Numbered from the stretch's first letter, positions 1 to 5,986 are shown. The stretch is DNA of 7,348 nucleotides from a bacterium (GCA_021839785.1 JAKCAB010000616.1:1-7348), one strand, 5' to 3'. The notes: generated by a model from the sequence alone, not told the origin. Numbers and translations are program-made.

Positions 1-776
1 ATGACTACGCGCTGGCCGACCTGTCCGCGATCGCCATCGAAAAGGCGCGGCTCTACGAGCGGTTGGTGGACATGGAGGAGCACCTGCGGCGCCAGGAACA
101 ACTCTCGGCGCTGGGGTTGCTGGCCGCCGAGGTCGCCCACGAAATCCGCAATCCACTCACGGTGATGAAGATGCTTTACCACTCGTTGGACCTGCGCTTC
201 GAGCCTGCCGATCCGCGCGCCCGCGATGCCGCCATCATGGGTGAAAAGATGGATCGCCTGAACCGGATTGTGGACCAGATCCTCGATTTCGCCCGGCACA
301 GCGAGCCGCAATGCGCGCCGGTGCAGGTCAACCGCCTGATCACCGACCTGACGCTGCTCACCCGCCACAAACTCCACCAGCAGAACGTTGAGCTGGAACA
401 ACACCTCGACCCGGCGGTGCCTTTGATCATGGCGGACCCGGCGCAGCTCGAACAGGCCTTCCTGAACCTCACCCTCAACGCCGTCGAGGCAATGCCGGCC
501 GGTGGGCGCCTCCGCATCAGCACCCGCGCGATACACCTCCCCAAATACCGCCCGCAGCCGACTTGCATCGCGGTTAGCTTTCGCGACACCGGCGTAGGCA
601 TGTCGCCCGAACAACGGCGGCGGGCGTTCAGCTCCCTGCTGAGCACCACCAAGCGGGAAGGCACGGGACTTGGCCTCGTGATCGTTTCGCGGGTGGTTGA
701 GGCCCACCGCGGCCAGATCAAAATTGCCTCGCGGCCGGGCGTGGGAACCAAGGTCACGATCCTGCTGCCGACCTGA
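1..776 (+). CDS. Sensor histidine kinase, GAF-HisKA-HATPase type (C-terminal part, 5' end outside window)
   Basis: The reading frame is open from the left edge (first full codon at base 3) to TGA at 774-776, giving about 257 visible residues. The first ~20 (ADLSAIAIEKARLYERL) look like the last helix of a GAF domain, leading into a signalling helix. The H-box VAHEIRNPL has its phospho-acceptor His at bases 138-140. The catalytic domain shows an N-box (LNLTLNAVEAMP), a G1 box (DTGVGM), an F-box region (AFSSLLSTTK) and a G2 box (GTGLGL), and the protein ends just after it with no receiver domain. It should autophosphorylate on His and pass the phosphate to a response regulator that is not in view. 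The resemblance is to NtrB/PAS-GAF type cytosolic kinases, but the input domain and signal are unknown. TTG at 63 and ATG at 72 are internal codons, not starts, because homologous GAF sequence continues upstream of them. Confidence 0.93.
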   Translation, partial: DYALADLSAIAIEKARLYERLVDMEEHLRRQEQLSALGLLAAEVAHEIRNPLTVMKMLYHSLDLRFEPADPRARDAAIMGEKMDRLNRIVDQILDFARHSEPQCAPVQVNRLITDLTLLTRHKLHQQNVELEQHLDPAVPLIMADPAQLEQAFLNLTLNAVEAMPAGGRLRISTRAIHLPKYRPQPTCIAVSFRDTGVGMSPEQRRRAFSSLLSTTKREGTGLGLVIVSRVVEAHRGQIKIASRPGVGTKVTILLPT

Positions 777-793
777 CGCGAACCGCGCGCCGT

Positions 794-814
794 CACCGGG
801 CTGCCTAACCGGTG
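794..814. terminator. Small inverted repeat between convergent genes (possible terminator)
   Basis: CACCGG (794-799) and CCGGTG (809-814) form a 6-bp stem with a 9-base loop. It lies in the 28-base gap between the kinase stop and the end of the opposing gene, and overlaps that gene's TAG stop. Neither strand has a T-run after the stem, so it is not a classical intrinsic terminator. It could be a weak bidirectional stop or chance in GC-rich DNA. Confidence 0.25.
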
Positions 815-1533
815 TGGGTTCCAGACCTGGCTTCTTCGGAAGCCGCCCGCCGGAGCAGCATTTCCGCAATGAGTTCCGCCGCTTGTTCGCAAGTTACGCG
901 ATCCGTATTGATGATCAGGTCGTAGAGCAAAGGGTTGTCGATCTCGACCTTGAAATGCTCGCGCAGGTACCGGTGGTGGCCGCGGTCCGCCTTCTCGACG
1001 AACTCGACGGCCGCCTTGCGCTCCAGCTTCAGGTACTCCATCACGCGCTCGATGCGCTTCTCCAACGAACCCACCAGCCGGACATGCACCATGTGCGGGA
1101 GCTTCATGGTGATCACGTTCGCACCCCGCCCGATCAGGATCACATTTCCCACCGCCGCGAGCCGAAGGATCGTGTCGGACGTGGCGCGGACCAGATTCCA
1201 GGAAGGCGGATGCAGGCCGAGCAACTCCGTCACCATGTCTTCGAGCATCGAGACGCGGTCTTCGGGCATGAAGCTGACCAGCTTCTTCGGCAGATTGTGA
1301 TTTTCGAGCACGTGCTCGACCAGTTCCTTGTCGAAGACGGTCCATTTCACGTCCTCCGCCGGGGCTCGCTGGTCGAGCCGGGCCGCCAGTTCCCGGGCCA
1401 CGATCCAGGCACCGGCACCGGCCTGGCGCGAGAGGGTCACCGCCATCCGCCGCCGGTGTGTCGGCGTGGAGGCGGGCCGCAAATGACAACCGATGAACGA
1501 GCGCGCCTGCTCTAAACCAATTCGCGGATTCAT
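805..1533 (-). CDS. Cytidylate kinase-like family protein (P-loop nucleotide/nucleoside kinase fold)
   Basis: This is a 242-residue protein of the cytidylate kinase-like family (Pfam Cytidylate_kin2 type). Its glycine-rich nucleotide loop at residues 33-43 reads TLSRQAGAGAW, in place of the family's usual SRx(Y/T)GSGG form. It lacks the GK(S/T) of a standard Walker A motif. A conserved IGRGAN element is at 134-139, a lid-like ADRGHHRYLREHF at 182-194 and DNPLLYDLIINT at 199-210. Residues 1-30 form an extension rich in basic residues before the first strand. The ATG at 1531-1533 is preceded by GAAAGG six bases upstream, which supports this start. The true substrate is unknown: members are often annotated as CMP kinases, but this one has no visible CMP-specific evidence and could be a regulatory or unrelated kinase. 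It is transcribed away from efp and converges on the histidine kinase, so it is probably monocistronic. Confidence 0.85.
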   Translation of the reverse strand: MNPRIGLEQARSFIGCHLRPASTPTHRRRMAVTLSRQAGAGAWIVARELAARLDQRAPAEDVKWTVFDKELVEHVLENHNLPKKLVSFMPEDRVSMLEDMVTELLGLHPPSWNLVRATSDTILRLAAVGNVILIGRGANVITMKLPHMVHVRLVGSLEKRIERVMEYLKLERKAAVEFVEKADRGHHRYLREHFKVEIDNPLLYDLIINTDRVTCEQAAELIAEMLLRRAASEEARSGTHTG

Positions 1534-1552
1534 AAAAAGCCTTTCGCCTGGA

Positions 1553-1583
1553 AACCGGACGGGGCGAGGCCCACCGTCCGGTT
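1553..1583 (-). promoter_or_regulatory. Leader hairpin just upstream of the kinase-like gene's ribosome-binding site
   Basis: AACCGGAC (1553-1560) and GTCCGGTT (1576-1583) pair perfectly over 8 bp, extendable by two G-C pairs into the loop. On the - strand the hairpin ends about 7 bases before the GAAAGG site and about 20 bases before the ATG. It would be transcribed as part of the 5' leader. It might protect the mRNA or modulate translation. No known riboswitch consensus is recognisable. Confidence 0.35.
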
Positions 1584-1614
1584 CCGAGTTTGTTGGTTCA
1601 GTGAATTCGACGCG

Positions 1615-1643
1615 ACGCTAACAAGTACCACCCACCAAGCCAA
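1615..1643 (-). promoter_or_regulatory. Candidate sigma70-type promoter for the kinase-like gene
   Basis: Read on the - strand, TTGGCT (1638-1643) and TAGCGT (1615-1620) are separated by exactly 17 bases. They match TTGACA at 4 of 6 positions and TATAAT at 3 of 6, including the first T, the A and the last T. Transcription would begin near 1607 and give a leader of about 75 bases that contains the hairpin. The match is weak and the phylum's promoter consensus may differ. Confidence 0.27.
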
Positions 1644-1672
1644 ACCGAATGTTGAGCCCTAAATGTTAAGCC

Positions 1673-1757
1673 ACTCTCTGCGCCCGGGGTTCCCGCGCAA
1701 CCTGGGAGGAACGAAATTGCGGGCTTGCATGGGCCTTGCCGGCGACTACTCTCTGCG
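1673..1757 (+). repeat. 10-base direct repeat ACTCTCTGCG, two copies 75 bases apart
   Basis: ACTCTCTGCG occurs at 1673-1682 and at 1748-1757, and similarity continues weakly for a few bases after each copy. Both copies lie upstream of efp. Two operator half-sites or chance are both possible. A match this long within a few hundred bases is only mildly unexpected. Confidence 0.3.
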
Positions 1758-1807
1758 TCCCGTGCCGTTTCCGGCCGGGAAATCCAATCGAACAGCGTAA
1801 CGCGTAT

Positions 1808-2365
1808 ATGGCTTCAGCTAACGACTTGAGACGGGGCATGGCGGTGATGCACAACGGCGACGTGTGCGTGGTCCTGGAGACCCAGCACCGCACGCCCGGC
1901 AACCTGCGGGCCTTCGTGCAAGCCACCCTCCGGAGTGTCCGCTCCGGCAAATCCTCGGACGTGCGGTTCAGTTCCACCGAGCGCGTGGACATCGTGCCGC
2001 TTTTCGCACGCAAAATGGAGTTCAGTTACAAGGACGGCCAGGACTTCGTTTTCACCGATCCGGAGGACTTCGAGACGGTGACGCTCTCGCCGGAAGTCGT
2101 GGGCGACGCGAAGAATTACCTGGTGGACAACACGCCGGTGACCGTGACTTTCGTCGAGGAACGGGCGGTCCAAATCGACCTGCCCGCGTCGGTGGTCCTC
2201 ACGGTTTCCGACGCGCCGGAAGGCATCCGCGGGGATTCGGCCAACAACGTGCAGAAGTCCGTCACGCTCGAAACCGGCATCAGCGTCCAGGTGCCGCTGT
2301 TCATCAACACCGGCGAGAAGATCAAGGTGGACACGCGCACCGGCAAATACATGGAGCGCGCGTAA
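1808..2365 (+). CDS. efp: Translation elongation factor P (EF-P)
   Basis: EF-P binds between the ribosomal P and E sites and relieves stalling at consecutive prolines. The 185-residue product (E. coli EF-P is 188) has the KOW-like N-terminal domain (about 1-64), then two OB-type domains. It shows GDAKNYL, the EF-P signature region (KSVTLETG...VQVPLFINTGE) and the terminal KVDTRTGKY. The start was set at ATG 1808 because MASANDLRRG aligns with E. coli MATYYSNDFRAG. An upstream in-frame ATG at 1736 would add 24 residues with no EF-P similarity. No clear Shine-Dalgarno sequence precedes 1808. The loop reads RTPGNLR where E. coli has VKPGKGQ, so Asn32 stands where Lys34 (beta-lysylated) or Arg32 (rhamnosylated in other bacteria) is normally found. 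No EpmA, EpmB or EarP gene lies in the window. The gene appears monocistronic. Confidence 0.96.
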   Translation: MASANDLRRGMAVMHNGDVCVVLETQHRTPGNLRAFVQATLRSVRSGKSSDVRFSSTERVDIVPLFARKMEFSYKDGQDFVFTDPEDFETVTLSPEVVGDAKNYLVDNTPVTVTFVEERAVQIDLPASVVLTVSDAPEGIRGDSANNVQKSVTLETGISVQVPLFINTGEKIKVDTRTGKYMERA

Positions 2366-2403
2366 GCGTCTTCCCCACCCGCCCCCCAATTCCGCCTCGC
2401 TTT

Positions 2404-2435
2404 CTGGCCGGCTCCCGCCAAGGGACGCCGGCCGG
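2404..2435. terminator. Strong inverted repeat between convergent efp and ftsZ, likely bidirectional terminator
   Basis: A 9-bp stem (2404-2412 with 2427-2435, core GGCCGGC/GCCGGCC, one G-T pair) continues after one bulged C into TCCC/GGGA, closing a GCCAA loop. Farther out, CCCCCAA (2383-2389) and TTGGGGG (2441-2447) can pair around it, with an internal loop between. The position, 39 bases after the efp stop and 21 bases beyond the ftsZ stop, suits termination of both converging transcripts. The T-tract is minimal on the + strand (TTT at 2440-2442) and absent on the - strand, so folding strength or Rho would have to do the work. Confidence 0.55.
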
Positions 2436-2455
2436 CGCGTTTGGGGGCATCCGCG

Positions 2456-3787
2456 TCAGTTCAACGCCATGCCGCGCCGAATGTACGTGGGCGTGTCCAG
2501 GTCTTCCCCGCGGTGCACGGTCGGCTCGCTCTTGGCAAAACGGCCTTTGGAAACCACCTCGAGCGGCAGCACCCCTTGCTGCGGTTTGGACTTCGACCGC
2601 GGACCCGCAATGCCCCGGCGCCGCCCCCCCAACAAACGTTGCGCCTCTTCCGGGGTCAGATCGGGCGGCGGCGGCACATAGCGTTGTGCCATCCGCGGCG
2701 CGGGTACATCGCCAAAGCGCGCCGCTCCCAGTTCGACGTCGCGTGTCGGAAACTCCGAAGCCGGCGGCTCGGCCTCCTCGCTGGCGGCGGGCGCGCGGGC
2801 AGCGATCGGTTCCGGTGCCGGGCGGCGCGCGGCGACCAGCGTCACCGCCAGACGATCCGCCAGGGCCGGATCGATCGTCGCGCCCATGATCACTTGCGCG
2901 TTCTCGGCCAGGCGGTTGATTTGTTCCATGACCTGGTTCACCTCTTTGAGCGAAAGGCCGGGACCGCCGTTGAGGCTTACCAGGACGGCATCCGCTTCCG
3001 CGAGCAGCCGGCCGTCGTCGAGCAACGGATGCCGCACCAGGCGCTCGACCACTTCCCGCGCGCGGGTTTCGCCCGCGGCTTCGGCCGTGGCGAAATAGCT
3101 CTCCGCCTGCCGTCCGCGCACGACGTGGCACAGGTCGGCGAAATCGACGTTGAGCAAGCCGCCGCGCTTCACCAGGCGCAACAGGCCGCGCACGCCCTGA
3201 GCCAGCAGATCGTCGATGATCTGCATCGCCTCCGGCAGGCTGGTCTTCTCGTCGATGAGGGTGGAAACCTTTTGGTTCGGCAGGCAAATGACCGCGTCGG
3301 CCGCCGTGCGCAACTGGGCCAGGGCCGCCTGCGCTTGTTGCTGGCGCCGCCGGCCTTCGAAGGCGAACGGCAGCGCGACCAGCGCGAGGACCAGTGCGCC
3401 GTTTTCGCGGGCCACGCGGGCGAGCACCGGGGCCGCGCCCGACGCGGTGCTGCCGCCCAGTCCGGCGACAACGATCACGAGGTCGGCGCCTTCGCACAGG
3501 TGGCGGAGCCGGTGAGCTTCGGCCTCGGCCAGCGCGCGGCCGAGTTCCGGTTCGCCGACTTTCAGCCCACGGGTGAGTTGCGAACCGAGGAGCAACTTGT
3601 CGGTGATCGTGGATTCGCCGAGCAACCGGGCATCGGTGTGGATGACGGCCAACGCCGCTTCACCCACGCCGCAGCGGGCCATGTGCTGAACGGCCTGCAG
3701 GCCCGCGCCACCGACGCCAATGATCTTCGCGGTTGGCGCCTTCGCCACGCCGGGGGCGCTCGCCGGGGAGGTGGTTTCTGGATTCAT
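2456..3787 (-). CDS. ftsZ: Cell division GTPase FtsZ (divergent nucleotide-binding signature)
   Basis: FtsZ polymerises with GTP into the cytoplasmic Z-ring that organises the divisome. The 443-residue protein has the globular domain at about 20-320, a Pro/Ala-rich linker (about 321-428) and a conserved C-terminal peptide LDTPTYIRR (430-438), the expected FtsA-binding tail. The T1 loop is GVGGAGLQA (24-32; Gln31 where Asn is usual), the tubulin signature is GGSTASG (111-117) instead of GGGTGTG, PFAFEGRRR is at 140-148, and the T6 region is LPNQ (Asp replaced by Gln). The T7 catalytic loop NVDFAD (213-218) is intact, with the same 102-residue spacing from the signature as in E. coli. The start is fixed: the only in-frame ATG after an in-frame stop at 3806-3808 is 3785-3787. 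It has no Shine-Dalgarno site, and a run of six C sits upstream. It lies 18 bases after ftsA, so coupling is likely. It is the last gene of the operon. Confidence 0.95.
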   Translation of the reverse strand: MNPETTSPASAPGVAKAPTAKIIGVGGAGLQAVQHMARCGVGEAALAVIHTDARLLGESTITDKLLLGSQLTRGLKVGEPELGRALAEAEAHRLRHLCEGADLVIVVAGLGGSTASGAAPVLARVARENGALVLALVALPFAFEGRRRQQQAQAALAQLRTAADAVICLPNQKVSTLIDEKTSLPEAMQIIDDLLAQGVRGLLRLVKRGGLLNVDFADLCHVVRGRQAESYFATAEAAGETRAREVVERLVRHPLLDDGRLLAEADAVLVSLNGGPGLSLKEVNQVMEQINRLAENAQVIMGATIDPALADRLAVTLVAARRPAPEPIAARAPAASEEAEPPASEFPTRDVELGAARFGDVPAPRMAQRYVPPPPDLTPEEAQRLLGGRRRGIAGPRSKSKPQQGVLPLEVVSKGRFAKSEPTVHRGEDLDTPTYIRRGMALN

Positions 3788-3805
3788 GATGGGGGGATTA
3801 ATGGT

Positions 3806-5038
3806 TCAACCGCGGCGCAACACCGTGCCGAGCGCGCCCAGTTTCTTGCGAATGCCGACGGCCCAGCGCGGGCCGCGCGGCCGTTGGGTTTGGAAAGAGC
3901 CGAACTTGACCAGGCCAATGCCCGTGGCGAACTCCGGTTGGTCGAGGGTGGCGACCAGGCCGTTGATGGTCTTGGTCCGCCCCAGTGCCACCGGCACGCC
4001 CAGTACGCGCTCGGCCAGCTTGTCGATTTCGGGCACGCGGGCGCCACCCCCGCAAAGCACCGCCCCCGCCCGCAAGCACTCCAGCAAACCGGCGGACTCG
4101 AGTTCGGCGGCGATAATCTCGAACGTCTCCTCGATCCGCGCCGACATGATGCGGCGCAAGTGTTCGAGGTTGACCACGCGTTCGGGCAAGCCCAGATCGC
4201 TGGGCAAAGCGACGGTGCGGCCCTTGACCTCGGGTCCGGCCAGGGCGGCGCCGTGTTCGATCTTCAACGTCTCCGCCCGCCCCATCGCGACCTTCAGCCC
4301 GTAGGCGAGATCGTTGGTCACATGGTCGCCGCCCACCGCCAGCGTGCCGGTGTGGCGGATGATGCCATCGGCGTAAACCGCGTACTCGGTGATGCCCGCG
4401 CCGAGGTCGATGACCAGCGCGCCCCGCTCCTTCTCCGCCGCCGTCAGCACAGCCAGCGAGGAAGCCACGCCGTTGAAAACGATGTTCTCGACTTCGAGCT
4501 GCAGGCTCTTGACGACGCGGATGGGCGTCTGGAGCCGGTTGGTGATGCCGTGCACGACGTGCACGTCCACTTCCATGTGGGCCCCGGACATCCCCACGGG
4601 TTTGATGATGCCCTCCTGGCCGTCCACGATGAAGTGCTGCCGGATCACGTGAATGACGTGTCGGTCGGCCGGGAGGTTGATCGCCTTCGCGTTCCGGACC
4701 ACGTCCTGCACGTCCTCATCCATGATCTCGCGATCGTGCGACGGAATGTTGTGCCGGCCGCGGTTGTCGCACCCCTGAAGGTGCGCGCCGGAGACACCCA
4801 GAAAGACACTGCGGATTTCAACGTCGGCCATTTGCTCGGCCTCAGCGATGGCGGTGCGCACGTCCTCGGCGGCGGCGGCCGTGTCCACGATTTCGCCTTT
4901 GCGGACGCCACGCGAACGGGCCTGGCCGAGGCCGATGATGCTCAGCGTGCCTTCGGCGCCGAGTTCGCCCACGACGGCGCAGACTTTGCTGGTGCCGATC
5001 TCTAAGCCGACAACGAGTTGGGGTTCGGGGTCAAACAT
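3806..5038 (-). CDS. ftsA: Cell division protein FtsA
   Basis: FtsA is the actin-like ATPase that anchors FtsZ filaments to the inner membrane face and recruits later divisome proteins. The 410 residues align with E. coli FtsA end to end. Phosphate-1 is GLEIGTSKV (11-19), the 1C/SHS2 region is about 84-165 (VSGAHL, HVI.Q, PVGMSG), phosphate-2 is VIDLGAGITEYAVY (209-222), AVGGDHVTNDLA follows, and the adenosine motif is LCGGGARVPEI (328-338). The C-terminus (about 391-409, RWAVGIRKKLGALGTVLRR) is a basic amphipathic helix fitting the membrane-targeting sequence. ATG at 5036-5038 has a perfect GGAGG (5044-5048) five bases upstream and overlaps the ftsQ end by 8 bases. No key motif is missing. 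Confidence 0.97.
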   Translation of the reverse strand: MFDPEPQLVVGLEIGTSKVCAVVGELGAEGTLSIIGLGQARSRGVRKGEIVDTAAAAEDVRTAIAEAEQMADVEIRSVFLGVSGAHLQGCDNRGRHNIPSHDREIMDEDVQDVVRNAKAINLPADRHVIHVIRQHFIVDGQEGIIKPVGMSGAHMEVDVHVVHGITNRLQTPIRVVKSLQLEVENIVFNGVASSLAVLTAAEKERGALVIDLGAGITEYAVYADGIIRHTGTLAVGGDHVTNDLAYGLKVAMGRAETLKIEHGAALAGPEVKGRTVALPSDLGLPERVVNLEHLRRIMSARIEETFEIIAAELESAGLLECLRAGAVLCGGGARVPEIDKLAERVLGVPVALGRTKTINGLVATLDQPEFATGIGLVKFGSFQTQRPRGPRWAVGIRKKLGALGTVLRRG

Positions 5039-5984
5039 GTCTGCCTCCGTTGAAGGTCGTTTCCACCGGGCGCGGGGGCGGGGCCGGCGGTTCCGGGTCC
5101 CCGGTTTCCCAGAGCACCGGACAGTTGTTGGTCATGGAAAGGTCCAGCCAGCGAATGCGGTGGCCCAGCCGGGCCGCGGCGTCTTGCACGAGCCGCCAGC
5201 GCTGCAACTGCAAGTCGAGCTGCGTGAGCGGCAGGCGGATTTCCGCCCCGCGGTCGGTCGTGACCTGCACGACGTCCGGCTCCGCGACATCCAGGCTGCC
5301 CAAGCCCGCCTGGCCGGCCATCGGCGAAAGCGGCAGGACCCGCACCAGGTTCAGGGCCACGCGCACGCCCGGCGAAGGCAGATCCCGGCCCACGCGCAAG
5401 CTGCGGTTGTCCAGGCCGGAGATCACCGGCAACGACGTGTAAGCGGCCTGAAGGTCCGAGCGTCCCGCCGCCAGCGGCGGCATCACCCGGGCGTGGGCAT
5501 CCAGGAAGTACACCGTCGGCACGAGCCGGCCGTGATCGGCATAAACGGCCCGCACCTGGGCGATCGGCTGGCGTTCGCGCACGCAAATGCTGAGCAAGTG
5601 CGGCAACACCCGCTCGACCGCGGCCTCCTCGACTTGCGGCACCAACTCGAGGTCGCGCTTGATACGGTCCAGATCCAACGCGAGGAGGTTGTCGCCGACC
5701 CGGACGTTCGCCCACGCGAGAATCTGCTGTGGCGTCAGCCAGATCAGGTTCGTGTTCACCTCGATGGTCTGCAGGGCGAAAAAGCGGTTCGAGAGCAGCA
5801 GGTCGTCCCGGAGCGAAGTCCACGACCGCAGCGCGGTGTGCATCACGAGCGTGGCGACCACCGCGATCAACAGCGCCACCACCACGCGCCTCCCCCAATG
5901 CGGCTGCCGCTTGACCGCGGCCTTCACGCGGAGCACGTCCGCGCGCCGCGCGCGCCGGCTGTTGCGATGTCGTCGCCACCACAT
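5031..5984 (-). CDS. ftsQ: Cell division protein FtsQ/DivIB
   Basis: FtsQ is a bitopic divisome protein that works with FtsB/FtsL and links cytoplasmic and septal-wall stages. The 317-residue product begins MWWRRHRNSRRARR, a strongly basic cytoplasmic tail, followed by one membrane segment at about 34-50 (VVVALLIAVVATLVMHT). A POTRA domain is at about 69-140: FFALQTIEV, LTPQQIL, GDNLLALDLDRIKRDL, VEEAAVERVLPHLLSICVRERQPIA. The FtsQ/DivIB beta domain runs to about 285, then a Pro-rich tail (GDPEPPAPPPRP). The start at ATG 5982-5984 was chosen because it lies 2 bases after the ddl stop (TGATTATG), follows a GGCGGGA partial Shine-Dalgarno and gives the normal short tail. An in-frame GTG/ATG start farther upstream would add 20 residues overlapping ddl. 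Sequence identity is low, as usual in this family, so the call rests on architecture and gene order. Confidence 0.92.
   Translation of the reverse strand: MWWRRHRNSRRARRADVLRVKAAVKRQPHWGRRVVVALLIAVVATLVMHTALRSWTSLRDDLLLSNRFFALQTIEVNTNLIWLTPQQILAWANVRVGDNLLALDLDRIKRDLELVPQVEEAAVERVLPHLLSICVRERQPIAQVRAVYADHGRLVPTVYFLDAHARVMPPLAAGRSDLQAAYTSLPVISGLDNRSLRVGRDLPSPGVRVALNLVRVLPLSPMAGQAGLGSLDVAEPDVVQVTTDRGAEIRLPLTQLDLQLQRWRLVQDAAARLGHRIRWLDLSMTNNCPVLWETGDPEPPAPPPRPVETTFNGGRHV
5044..5048 (-). promoter_or_regulatory. ftsA Shine-Dalgarno site inside the ftsQ end
   Basis: GGAGG read on the - strand, five bases before the ftsA ATG, embedded in the last codons of ftsQ. It is the clearest ribosome-binding site in the window and fixes the ftsA start. 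The neighbouring ftsZ start has none. Confidence 0.75.
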
Positions 5985-5986
5985 AA

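Larger units (their letters stand above)
1534..1807. other. Divergent intergenic region between kinase-like gene and efp
   Basis: These 274 bases hold no convincing gene on either strand. They must carry the start signals for both flanking genes. On the - strand there is a purine-rich ribosome-binding site (GAAAGG, 1540-1545), a hairpin (1553-1583) and a weak -35/-10 pair (1615-1643). On the + strand the best efp promoter I can suggest is TTGCAT (1725-1730) with TACTCT (1747-1752), a 16-base spacer and a poor match. A further imperfect stem (CCCGGGGTT at 1683-1691 with AACCTGGG at 1699-1706) lies in the putative efp upstream region without a T-run. Confidence 0.6.

Noticed and set aside
63..71. 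TTG at 63 as the start of a short histidine kinase
   Set aside because: GAF-like sequence continues in frame to the left edge, so the gene is cut by the window rather than starting here.
176..1489. A 437-codon open frame on the - strand across the histidine kinase and the kinase-like gene
   Set aside because: It overlaps two well-supported genes in wrong frames and its product is low-complexity Arg/Gly/Pro/Ser sequence.
1553..1583. A known riboswitch class in the kinase-like gene leader
   Set aside because: Only one simple hairpin is present and no conserved riboswitch core is recognisable.
1736..1807. N-terminal extension of EF-P from ATG 1736
   Set aside because: The 24 extra residues have no EF-P character. 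The family N-terminus matches from ATG 1808.
3437..3457. Frameshift or pseudogene explanation for the odd FtsZ signature
   Set aside because: Family-like residues flank it in the same frame on both sides and downstream spacing is exact, so it is a genuine substitution.
2441..5005. An 854-codon open frame on the + strand antisense to ftsZ and ftsA
   Set aside because: It is rich in Arg, Ala, Gly and His with no recognisable domain and runs antisense to two certain genes, crossing the ftsZ-ftsA junction. Long antisense frames are expected opposite GC-rich coding sequence.
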